Shown here: piece after piece, positions 11,194-20,599 of the stretch
Position numbering within the stretch: position 1 is the stretch's first letter
Layout: the number at the start of each line of letters is the position of its first letter
Assembly: GCA_025618425.1 (NCBI GenBank)
Contig: CM046842.1
Coordinates: 28,345,733-28,409,732 of the forward strand
Direction of reading: 5' to 3'
DNA length: 64,000 bases
DNA from: Heliocidaris tuberculata
Lineage: Eukaryota > Echinodermata > Echinoidea > Camarodonta > Echinometridae
Position numbers and translations under genes: made by a program
Notes under the pieces: generated by a model
Told to the model about the DNA's origin: nothing
Seen by the model: only the letters and a program-made list of their open reading frames with translations
The model's database searches: none

Positions 11194-11490
11194 ACTTGCC
11201 GCGTCTCATAAATCAACCTGAAGTTAGGAACGTTAGTACGTCATCCATCTGGATAGGATGGGAGAGCGATTACGACGGTGACGGACCAGTGTGTGGGTAT
11301 ATCGTCAATCTGAAATCCCCTTCTTCGACATCATGGTCGAATGTCGGCTTTGTTCCTGTCAAAGAGGAGGCGTACTTGATTGACCGACTCGATGCTAACA
11401 CCCTCTACGACATAGGTGTGTCAATTCAGCATTGCTCGGGCAGACATGGAGAGAGGAGTCCAGAAATAAAACAGTCAACCGAAGACTATG
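11194..11490 (+). CDS. FN3 exon 5 of tandem array (short type, 99 codons)
   Basis: Phase 1-1 FN3 exon. It begins ACTTGCC like its syntenic partner exon 2 but carries NVGFVPVKEEAYL like exon 1, so the coding part appears identical to exon 1 except for the first base. The donor-side intron (TTACCTAAAGTG, then CTCATGAAAGCGAAC) diverges from that of exon 2 and resembles the intron after exon 6. The crossover that ended the 4-kb duplication therefore fell within or just after this exon. Confidence 0.85.
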
Positions 11491-11930
11491 GTACGTTTAG
11501 TTCCAGTTTCTTACCTAAAGTGTTTATTTTCTTCATCCCACCCTCACAATCTCACACAACATTCTTTTGTAAGAAACCTCCAAAGATCATTAACAATTTT
11601 GGCGGATACTCATGAAAGCGAACTAACTTTAGTCCATGGTAAAATTGTGTAGATTTAACAACACTGATTTATAGAGCACCAAGCATCACCCTCCGAATAC
11701 TGTCAAAGTAATTTCTGTAATTAAATGAGCATAAAAGACCATTTCAACATGAAATCAATTTCTCATTCTCATTTAACGACTGGACTCATTTCTTTCGTTC
11801 ATTTTGTTATATAATTACAGTAATTTGTAGAATTACTGTAAAATAATAAGAGCTTGATACGCGGCACTCAATAAGTCAGTTGACTAAATTAAATCATCCA
11901 TGGTTAAACCAGGTTTAACGTAGCCCACCT
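11491..11930 (+). repeat. Intron homologous to the intron after exon 6
   Basis: Shares with 13287-13675 several blocks in the same order: ACTGATTTATAGA.CACCAAG, a GAACATAAAAGA-like segment, and GGCACTCAATAAGTCAGTTGAC near the end, with about 80-90% visual similarity. This shows an older unit duplication that included the sequence leading to the TM exon. No TM exon follows here. Confidence 0.75.
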
Positions 11931-12068
11931 TTATAAAAACAAAGCTTACCTTTCTCGCACAAATGTGGTTATTGGTTTTACATAGCTTGCAAGCATGAAT
12001 TGTACAGGGCATTTTTCTAAATCCCCCAGCATGCCCGGGACTGGTAAAGTAGAACAAATATACAAGGA

Positions 12069-12320
12069 CAGTCGTAGTCGAGTGGTTTAATCACTCGACT
12101 GGGGATGCAAAGGTCGTGGGTTCGAAGCCCTGCACGGCATTTATGTCCTTGAGCAAGGCATTTTACCTACATTGCTCCTCCCAACCCGGATGTTAAATGG
12201 GTACGTCATTGTGGCTAGAATAGCATTATGTGCGCCTGAAAGGCTCCCAAGTGGAGTGGAGAATGTGCACTATAAGTGCAGAATCGTAAATGAATCAAAT
12301 GACAATGGTAATAATACACT
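12069..12320 (+). mobile_element. tRNA-derived SINE
   Basis: The tRNA-like head has GTCGTAGTCGAGTGG as A-box region and GTGGGTTCGAAGCCC as B box. The body contains AATGGGTACGTCATTG and ends in a short AAT-containing tail. A related, better preserved element lies at 27370-27655. Confidence 0.7.
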
Positions 12321-12639
12321 GCAAAGCTCTTTAATCAATTACTTAATGGGAAAGGTGTTATATATAAAAAAAAATTAGTATTATTGTTAGTATCGTTATT
12401 ATCAGTAGTAGTAGTAGTAGTAGTAGAAGTAGAAGTAGTAGTTGTACTATTTGGTTTACAACACGTGAAAAGGGGGGGGGGGTTCTCCTTTCGATTGTTT
12501 ACGCAGTACATTAAAAGTATTATATTCTTATCAGCATGTATACAACTATACTAGCATGAGCAGGCTCACTTTGTGATTTCAAAATATTGACATTTGGTTC
12601 CGTCACTGTGTGCGACGTCGTGCAAATTATTTTTTTATT

Positions 12640-12728
12640 ATTGGAATAACACATTCAATTTTCTCCTAAGTATTGCATAGTCTGCCCTCTCATTTCAATT
12701 AACCTCTTTACTTCCCATGCAAACTTCT
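12640..12728 (+). other. Relic of the intron lead-in of an FN3-b exon
   Basis: The segment with CCCTCTCATTTC and ACTTCCCATGCAAAC matches the sequence just upstream of the second FN3 exon of gene 2 (about 60640-60702). At 12728 it switches to a sequence copied from the intron before exon 2 (TTTTTTAACTATAATAATTG, also at about 3705). The FN3-b exon expected next is missing. Confidence 0.65.
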
Positions 12729-12816
12729 CATTTTTTAACTATAATAATTGTGAAAGTTTAAGAATATCATGCCAGTTTTGTTAGATTTAAGCAGTAATAA
12801 TTTGATGATAATAATA

Positions 12817-12866
<50 letters not shown>

Positions 12867-12977
12867 TAAAGGTGTCCTGCTCATGTCCGTTTTGTCGTGA
12901 CCATGGTGACGCTCCAACACTACAATTTATCAAATTCTTTCTCAGTGTATTTACGTGTTTATGTATTTTTCAAATAG

Positions 12978-13286
12978 CCTTGCCGCGTCTCATAAATCAA
13001 CCTGAAGTTAGGAACGTTAGTACGTCATCCATCTGGATAGGATGGGAGAGCGATTACGACGGTGACGGACCAGTGTGTTGGTATATCGTCTATCTGAAAT
13101 CCCCTTCTTCGACATCATGGTCGAATGTCGGATTTGTTCCTGTCAAAGAGGAGGCGGACGAGTACGAGTACTTGATTGACCGACTCGATGCTAACACCCT
13201 CTACGACATAGGTGTGTCAATTCAGCATTGCTCGGGCAGACAGGGAGAGAGGAGTCCAGAAATAAAACAGTCAACCGAAGACTATG
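12978..13286 (+). CDS. FN3 exon 6 of tandem array (long type, 103 codons)
   Basis: Last FN3 exon before the transmembrane exon; phase 1-1, donor G|GTACGT. It is the most diverged of the six: GDGPVCWYIVYL instead of GDGPVCGYIVNL, a four-codon insertion with a different sequence (EEADEYEYL), and CSGRQGE for CSGRHGE. The upstream ~100 bases match those of exons 1 and 4, preceded here by an AAT/AAC microsatellite. The change of the conserved Gly after Cys to Trp is unusual for the family. Confidence 0.85.
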
Positions 13287-13713
13287 GTACGTTTAGTTTC
13301 ACTTTCTCACCTATACTGTGTATTGTCTTCATTCTACCCACACAATCTCACACAATAAACCACTGTATATGACTTATTCTTCTAGAGGAAACCTACTAAG
13401 ATCATTGAACATTTTGGCGTATATCCATGAAGGCGACCTAACTTTAAGTCCCGGTTAAATTGGGTAGATTTTAATCCACTGATTTATAGAACACCAAGTA
13501 TCATCCTCCGAATTCTACAACAATCATTTCAGTAACTTAATGAACATAAAAGATAATTTCAACGTGAAATCATTTTTTTTTAAATTTATTTCATGACTGG
13601 ACTCATTTCGTGGCACTCAATAAGTCAGTTGACTTAATTATATCATCCATGGTTAAACCACTTTTAATTTCATGAGCGGTCATAACGTCCCCTTTTCTCG
13701 AAACCACGGACAG

Positions 13714-13873
13714 ACACTACACTTGTTCCAAGATCTACAGTGCCCCCATGCCCTGCCCAGAACTGTACGAAATGTCCACAAGACCAATCCATAGAGGACT
13801 GTAAGTGGAGATTTGCTGTTGCTGTACCCATCGCCATCCTAATAATTGTCGCACTTCTGATCATTGTTATTGG
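13714..13873 (+). CDS. Cys-rich stalk and transmembrane exon
   Basis: Acceptor CACGGACAG follows a CCCCTTTTCTC tract and is in phase 1, matching the FN3 exons; the donor is TGG|GTGAGT, phase 2. It encodes about 53 residues: a short linker, a Cys-rich stretch (PPCPAQNCTKC, then EDC), then a clear transmembrane helix, FAVAVPIAILIIVALLIIVI. NCT is a possible glycosylation sequon. The other candidate acceptor, at ATCTACAG (13740), would be phase 0. This exon makes the product a type I membrane protein. Stop-transfer basic residues are supplied by the next exon. Confidence 0.8.
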
Positions 13874-14780
13874 GTGAGTAATATCTGGTTTATTCGTTTT
13901 CATATTTTCTGAATGGCAATCACATTTTACTAAGTGACGTATGGACCCGTTTCTTCCCATCCATCTTTTTACAATGTTTTTTTTTATTTGTTTAATTGTT
14001 TACTTTGTTTTATTTCTTTGGCAGTTGGTCGATTGATTTCTTTAAATAGTAATGTTCTTCATGAGTAGTTCTGTACAAGTAGTAGCAGTAGCTGCAGAAG
14101 TAGTGATGGTATAGCCTATAGGTAGTAGTTGTAGAAATAGTATTGGTATCGGTAGAAGCTTGAAGTAGTATCATTGCTGTAGTCGAGGTTTAAGTAATAG
14201 CAAAAGTAGTGGTGGCAAAAAAATGTTGCGGAAAAGTTCCCCTTGTTCTACACATAAGACCCTCTTTGCATTTAAATGTATAGAACAGTGCCTTAATCAC
14301 GGTACGAGAAGTCTCAGGGGGGGGGGGGGGAGAGAAGAGGGGAAGGGGATGAAAGCAATCAGGCGCCCAGATTTTTCGCTCTGACGCACACGAGTACACA
14401 TACACGCACCCCTGCAACAAATGTACGCACACACACGCGTGCGCACACGTTGCATACACATACTTATACATTTAATTGTACACATATATACTCATTTTAG
14501 AACATTCTATTACATATACTGTCTTTGAAAAACTGATTCTTTTGAAAAAACATTATTTCCTCGAAAATGGTGGGGGGGGGGGGGTATAACTGTACAGGCC
14601 ACACCCCATCCCCCTATGGATTTACGCCCGTGATATAGATGATTTGACGAGAGACTGCTCCCAGTGAGTAGCAGAACATTAGGAAATATTTTTAAAATGT
14701 TATATAGCCAGTATTAGAGGTTGGCCTTGAAGTATAAATTTACGCTGTAAATTTTAATTTATACGATGTAATGGTTATCT
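13874..14780 (+). other. Intron, first part, with low-complexity tracts
   Basis: GTAGTA-type repeats (about 14065-14190), a G-run at 14320-14332, CA-rich DNA (14390-14460) and a G-run followed by GGATTTACGCCCGTG (about 14570-14635). The last part resembles one end of the MITE at 48868-49130. No exon seen. Confidence 0.6.
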
Positions 14781-14782
14781 TA

Positions 14783-15290
14783 AGTTACGTTCACGATGGG
14801 AGCTAAAGTTTCAAAAGTTTCAAAACTTTAAGTTAACTTGTAGTTATCTTGTAGCTTCAGACCGTATGAACGGACTTGTAGTTTCGAAACTTTAAGTTTA
14901 CTTGTAGTTTTAGAGCCACAAGCGAGCTTGTGGTTAGGGCCGAAACCACGAGCAGTGGGTGGTCCGCCGTCGAAGTTTCAGGCCATGTGAACGGAATAAA
15001 CTTTAAGTTTCGCAAGCTTGTAGTTAGCGGTGACTTCGCTGTTCATTTTTCGCGCGAATTATGAACACAGGAACTGTGTGTGTGTACTGTACACACAATC
15101 GGTAGTATCTACTTCCGAGGTTAACCACGACGGATCGCTCAGCTTGTAGTTTCAGCTCGTTGCTTCAAGCTCGTGTGAACCCTCGTTGCGGTTAGGGGGT
15201 CGTGGTTTCTTTAACTTAAAGTTTCGCTAACTTAAAGCATGAAGCTACAAACCACAAGTCCCGTATGAACGTAGCTTTAAACTCTTTGTT
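14783..15290. mobile_element. Imperfect foldback element in the last intron
   Basis: The left end, with AGTTACGTTCACGA and many AACTTTAAGTT / CTTGTAGTTTC blocks, is complementary to the right end, with AACTTAAAGTTTCGC and TATGAACGTAGCTTTAAACT. The interior repeats the same motifs in both orientations. No ORF. Probably a non-autonomous foldback or MITE-type element. Confidence 0.6.
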
Positions 15291-15339
15291 CTATTTAAAT
15301 GCCACGCTTTATACATTTCATCCCTTGCCATTTATGCAG

Positions 15340-15490
15340 CTACCGTTTTTACAAGAGGCGGATGGGAATTGAGGAAAGATATACTGGTGATGTCAGCAAT
15401 AATGTTGAGCACTTGTACGAAGATATAACACAAGGAGCTACAACGGATGGAACAGACGGGGTTGAAGTGGTTAAAGACGGAGTGGATTAA
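15340..15490 (+). CDS. Cytoplasmic tail exon, gene 1 terminus
   Basis: Acceptor TTTATGCAG, phase 2, completes the Gly codon split by the previous intron. It encodes about 50 residues: a basic stop-transfer start (YRFYKRRMG), then an acidic tail with tyrosines in ERYTGDV and HLYEDI, ending VVKDGVD and TAA at 15488-15490. There is no kinase or phosphatase domain, so the receptor would signal, if at all, through adaptor binding to the Tyr motifs or through partners. The exact fit of phase and the position of the basic residues right after the TM helix support the call. Adaptor recruitment is speculative. Confidence 0.75.
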
Positions 15491-16064
15491 AGACACGAAG
15501 TCGTAGGTTCTCATGAGGAATTTGACACCATTCGGCTATCTATCCGATGACGGGGGATATCAATCACCGAAAGTGGACTTTACTTTTATGACCGACAGGT
15601 ATTATGTAATGCATGAGCCGTTAACCGACTTCTTAAGTACCGCCGTGTAAGGAAAAAGTCATCAGGGATCCAAAAGAAGATCTCTCACTGGAAACTCCCC
15701 GTGTACCGTCAAGTTTCGCTGCAGTGAGAATTTTGGGGGTCTACACACATTAATACAATTCTAAGAAGTCGGAGTATGTGACTCTATGCCTTTAAACAGA
15801 AATTCATTATAATGAATAATTATATTTGATGTTTTGTGACAATGACAATCGACCATAAGAATAACACATATATTAGGCAGCGGTCGTTAATAGTGATTCA
15901 TTATTGGGGGATGCCGTACAATCTGTAATCTTTGTCCTTTACGACATGCATATTTTGCATTTCTTTCATTCGATCATTTAAATCATTTAACAATTCATTC
16001 CATATGAAATGGAATATTTGTTTTTCTGTTATGACAAATGTACTGTACATACTGTATATATATA

Positions 16065-16069
<5 letters not shown>
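15491..16069 (+). other. Presumed 3' UTR and downstream DNA
   Basis: Follows the TAA of gene 1. No canonical AATAAA was noticed in the first ~600 bases, so the polyadenylation site is not placed. No other gene seen. Confidence 0.4.
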
Positions 16070-16149
<80 letters not shown>

Positions 16150-16150
16150 A
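16070..16150. repeat. TG/TA microsatellite
   Basis: (TG)n followed by (TA)n directly abuts the left arm of the tRNA-bearing inverted repeat. A shorter TA tract lies on the other side (about 16540-16556). Confidence 0.95.
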
Positions 16151-16488
16151 TATAATTGTGAGAAATGAAAATGAGAGAATAATGGTTGCGTAGCTTAAAT
16201 CAAAGTTTTTGTTCAAAACTCACCTGCCCCCGACAAAGGAATTAATTAATAAGGTTGAAGATTTGTCAATCTGTCGGTCAATTGAATCTGGTGTTGCCGA
16301 AATCACTGGCCCGTCTCCGTGGTCTAGTGGTTAAGGCATTGACGTTCTAAGCCAACGACCCGGGTTCGATTCCCGGCGGAGACATTTTTTCAACCTTTGC
16401 AAAAATTCAAAAAGGGAGGACAGCTCTGGGGAACTTTGATTTAAGCTACGCAACCATTATTCTCTCATTTTCATTTCTCACAATTATA
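16151..16488. mobile_element. 57-bp perfect inverted-repeat element enclosing a tRNA gene
   Basis: The left arm (16151-16207, starting TATAATTGTGAGAAATG) and right arm (16432-16488) are exact reverse complements over 57 bases. The 224-base interior holds a tRNA-like gene near its centre and no ORF. The structure resembles a MITE that carries a Pol III gene. The arms are flanked by TA-rich DNA, so a TA target duplication is possible but cannot be proven. Confidence 0.75.
16313..16383 (+). tRNA. tRNA-like gene, anticodon probably UCU (Arg)
   Basis: Seventy-one bases fold as a cloverleaf: acceptor GTCTCCG/CGGAGAC pairs perfectly, the T arm CCGGG/CCCGG pairs perfectly with loop TTCGATT, and the D arm GTCT/AGGC pairs. 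The anticodon stem TTGAC/GCCAA has one A-C mismatch, and loop GTTCTAA gives UCU. A box (TGGTCTAGTGG) and B box (GGTTCGATTCC) fit the consensus, and TTTTTT follows at 16385. G at position 32 and the stem mismatch leave open a tRNA pseudogene or SINE head. Whether it is charged with Arg is not shown. Confidence 0.55.
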
Positions 16489-17464
16489 ATTATTTCCACG
16501 AGAGTTGCCAAAGCTGTTGTATATGTTATTTCCTTACAATTATATATATATATATACACAATCTCTTGATGAACATTTGAGGGATCCTCCCCAACCATTT
16601 CATTAAGCTGTTGTTTACTGAATTCTCTCATTACCATAGGCTTAATACAGGGGCCACCCGGTTCGACTACTAAACCAACTGGGGCTGGGGAGGGGGCAGT
16701 TATTATTGGACGACCACACCTTTCCTGGTCAGAAAATAAGCATGTTCTGGAAATTTACTATTGTCATTGTGGAGAACAGTCTTCCTCCGACCATAGCTCT
16801 TTCAATTGTTTACATTCGGATTTTCAGAGTATCCCTCTTGCTGGAGGGCCGTTTGAAATTGTCCCATGCTGAATTCATGCAAGATATCATACAAAACCTG
16901 CTTTTGTATTTACAACAACAAAAAAAGAAAGAAAAAAATATTTCAAGTGGGATCAAAGCACTACTCTGATTATATGGTTACTATAAGATTACATCAATGA
17001 GACAATGTAAATAACTGTATAATTTGATTTTTAAAGATAAGTATGCGTATCTCGCACATATGAATCAAATGCGCTATTTCGCATCAAACAAAAAGTGGAA
17101 AGGTGAAAAAAAATCGCTATAAATTTACGTTTTAATCTTAAAGTACTAAATCGAGATCTGTTTCATTCCAAAAGACACTAAATCCACTATGGTGATCACG
17201 AATTCGTTTATTTATACCTTGTTCCCATAAGCTATGTACATGATTTACAAGGGGTTTTTTGAAGGGTGGTGCAAATACCTATTTAGATCACTGCAAAATT
17301 TTGATAAATTTAACAAATTTTAATCTTCAAATGAATATTTGTTGATTTACCGCCTTTTGACAGAAATTTAAGAAAATTATGGACTTGGAAAAAAGAAAGA
17401 AACAAATCCAAAACATTTTTTTTTTAAGATGACCAATTTAATCTGGTAGGAATAATTCGGGGTA
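16489..17464. other. No gene seen
   Basis: AT-rich DNA. About 16637-16690 matches 24724-24770 (AGGCTTAATACAGG.GCCACC), a short interspersed repeat. A frame at 16706-16969 has no recognisable domain. Confidence 0.5.
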
Positions 17465-17735
17465 ACCTTGCTAGTCACAAGGACCGCTATTCATAAGGAC
17501 CACTTATTCATAAGGACCGCTATCCATAACGCGTGACTAAATGAATAGGGGTTTTGTATGAATAGCGGTCCTTCTACATAGCGAGCAAACCATAGACAAA
17601 TTACCTCGCTATTCATAAGGACTTCCATTCATAAGGACCACTATTCATAACTTTTCATAAGGACCGCTATTCATAACCCGTGTTAAATGAATAGCGGTTT
17701 TCTATGAATAGCGGTCCTTATGAATAGATAGTGAA
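17465..17735. repeat. Clustered direct and inverted copies of a 20-bp motif
   Basis: The motif TTCATAAGGACCGCTATTCA occurs several times in direct orientation and as its complement (TGAATAGCGGTCCTTATGAA at both 17560 and 17705, approximately), so the region can fold into several alternative hairpins. Probably a MITE cluster or nested foldback element. Confidence 0.7.
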
Positions 17736-19711
17736 CCCTGGAATATTCATGTGTTTTGTCTTGAATTTAGCATAGCTAAGTTGTTTTAACATGTTTTAAA
17801 ACTAAATAGAAGAAATAGAAATGAAAATGATGAATTTATATAACTGTCAGTTTAAGATGGATTTATGTAGTGATTGTATACTTGGTAATGAAAAAAGATA
17901 AACTGATAACTTATGAAGATTATTCAATCATGATATTTGAACACAGAACAAATACTTGGCCCATGTTCAAAATTACAAACTACGCAAAAAAGAATTATAT
18001 ACCGACTTGAAATTAACTCACACAACCTACCACCGGAAGATATATAGGCGTCCAGAAAAAGAAAAAAAAATCCACTATTGAATACCTACGAATTTGTGAT
18101 GAATTTAATATGGGAAAAGTTGGTGATGAACTTTACATTATAATGGAATGTACGAGATTTGGTGCTGAACAAGTACATTTTTTCCAGAAATTATTGAACA
18201 ATATGGAAATTCAAAGATTTTAATAGGGAAGAGAATTTGTAGAAATCATGATATTCGACGATCAAAGTGCCATCGATCGCTCTGTAAAATATTTCAAATC
18301 CATCATAAATACCCGTGGTGAATTTTGATGCCCTGATTTATATCGACTATAATACAAAGTTTAATCTGTATATACTTTGAGCATTGAGCTCATATTCTGA
18401 CGGGTTTATTTATTATTCTGGAAAGCCAATTATCAATACGATATCCAATTTGATATTATATTATGTTATATGATTTGTCACGTGTTAAATCTGAGTAGTC
18501 CTACAATGGTTTCCTATTTCATTATTTATATCATGGACCCTACTACAGATAGAAACTGATCGGTACCATAATGAATTCATGCACCTGACTCTGTCAAAAG
18601 AATCACAATGACATTCCAAACATGCTTCCCAACTTTGATCTCATCACGACCGCTGCCAGTCAGCCATAAACGAACTAGAACTGTGCCTTGAGAAATCTAC
18701 AAAATGCATGCGCAGAAGAAAGTAAATCGCTTAAAATCATGGAAATGCATGTGCAGTTGTGGCGTACAAATGAAAATTGTCGCATATGCATTTTTCAATA
18801 GGAAATTAATAGTAGTTTACAAGAGAGACCTGTAAATTTGGCTGTAACATTATGATTTTAAAATTAATTTTGAAATTTATTCGATCCATTATTCAGGGAT
18901 ATGAGGTAATAGGACAGTGGAGGATATGTATTTTTCAAAGTTAGGCAAGGTCAGATTCATGTCCACAAGTGTCCACTTCTGTAATAATCCATCTCATATC
19001 ACACAAATTGTCATAATTTGGGTTCGCTGCTCCTCTAACTGGTCTTAAACCACGATACGTTTCCTGAAATTACACTTAAGGGAAATGAATTCGAAGAAAG
19101 GTAAAATGTTCTTTCATCTGTGACGATTCGTGAATAAGTAATCAACATTGTCGCGTCAAATGAATGTAATATACACATTTTCAGGTGGCGGCGCTAATGA
19201 TGTGATCAAAGAAAGACTCCCGTTATTAGTCCATCTGTCGTAGGGCCCATGTTTATATCAATATGTTATCTAATTTGATATATGTTATCTGATTTGTCAC
19301 ATGTTAGATCTTAGTAGTCCTATGATGATTTGCTATATTTTTTCAACCTTTTTTTTTTTTCAATTTCTTGTGATTGTCACTGTTCTTTATACTTATGTTT
19401 GGACTGAAAAAACAAACATTGATGTCATTATCAATGAAGTTTCATAATAAATACCAAATACCAAATCATACATGAAAGTAGAAATTCACAAATCATGCAA
19501 ATCATCAAAAGTCATAAACGATTCGCAGACTTTGAAATAGAGGAATCGTATGAGTTCTCCACTCACTAAATGCTAATGATGTGAATATGATGTGCTTTTT
19601 GTAATTATACGCTAGTCTTGTTAGTGCTTCCATTCACCTCTATTGCGTAAGTAATGTGTGGTTGTATAAAGGCTTGTTGTAGTTGTATTAAAGTGCGTCT
19701 GGGTACAAAAT
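17736..19711. other. No gene seen
   Basis: AT-rich DNA with no supported exon. Related short blocks at about 18455-18520 and 19265-19330 (ATATGATTTGTCACGTGTTA / TCTGATTTGTCACATGTTAG) indicate a local old duplication. Confidence 0.5.
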
Positions 19712-20204
19712 TTCGAAACCTAAATTACATGTCCCTTATGTAAACGAGACTTGTGAACAAGTATGTGGTGGTCTGTTTTTAATGTACCAAATTGTTTCGT
19801 AACGCTGATGATGATGACGACGATGAAGAAGATGATAATGGTAATGATGTCGATGAAATCTAAATTACATGCAAAATTTCAAAACAAAATTTCGAAACCT
19901 AAATTACATGCGCCTTATGTAAACGAGACTTGTTAACAAGTATGTGGTGGTCTGTTTTTATTGTACCAAATTGTTTCGTAACACCTATGATGGCGACGAT
20001 GAAGAAGATGATGATTATGGTAATGATGTCGATGCTGATGATTATGATAATGATGTAGATGATGATTATGATGTTGATGATGGTGATAATGTTGATGATA
20101 ATGGTGATAACAATGAAGATGATGATAATATTGATGAAGATGATAATGATGGTGATGATGATGATGATGAAAATGATGATAATGATGGTGATGATGGTGA
20201 ATAG
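19712..20204. repeat. ~181-bp tandem duplication with GAT microsatellite
   Basis: 19712-19855 and 19893-20040 are near-identical (CCTAAATTACATG...CTTATGTAAACGAGACTTGT...) and both run into GAT repeats, which expand to 20204. The GAT run produces an 86-residue Asp-rich open frame (19944-20204) that is most simply explained by the microsatellite. Confidence 0.85.
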
Positions 20205-20599
20205 TAATGTCACCATAGACTCACTATGCAGTTTTGGAGATTTTTAAAAATGACGTCGGAACAGTGTTTTAACGCTTTGCTATCGCAACGTTGATGTGAC
20301 TTCATTCATATTCATAGGGATGGTTATGACTAATAGTCCTGCGACTGTACCAAGTGCTACCTTGACTGGCCGTGTCGTTGTGGAGATATAGGCATAACGT
20401 CGGAACAACATTTTGACGCTCAGCTGACGCAAGGATGATATGACGTAATAGACATACCACTTAAATTAGGATCAGTATTCCAATAAAAGTTTAGGTAAGT
20501 GATTCATGATCTATAAAAGTTACCGTTTTATGTACATTCAATAGTGTCCTTGGATAATTTGATGTAGTTAATATTCTTTTTCGTTATACTCGGTTATTA

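Larger units (their letters stand above)
7459..11490 (+). repeat. Segmental duplication, copy B (~4 kb)
   Basis: Direct repeat of 181-4192. It starts at the AATCAGCAACC junction shared by both copies and ends at FN3 exon 5. Differences are mostly homopolymer lengths and single bases, plus one block at about 9045-9290 where exon 4 and its donor-side intron differ from exon 1. Confidence 0.9.

Noticed and set aside
13670..13960. Minus-strand 96-residue ORF over the TM exon
   Set aside because: Shadow of the plus-strand TM exon, which has splice sites, phase fit and a clear membrane helix.
19944..20204. Asp-rich 86-residue ORF
   Set aside because: Produced by the GAT microsatellite; no start context or conserved segment beyond the repeat.
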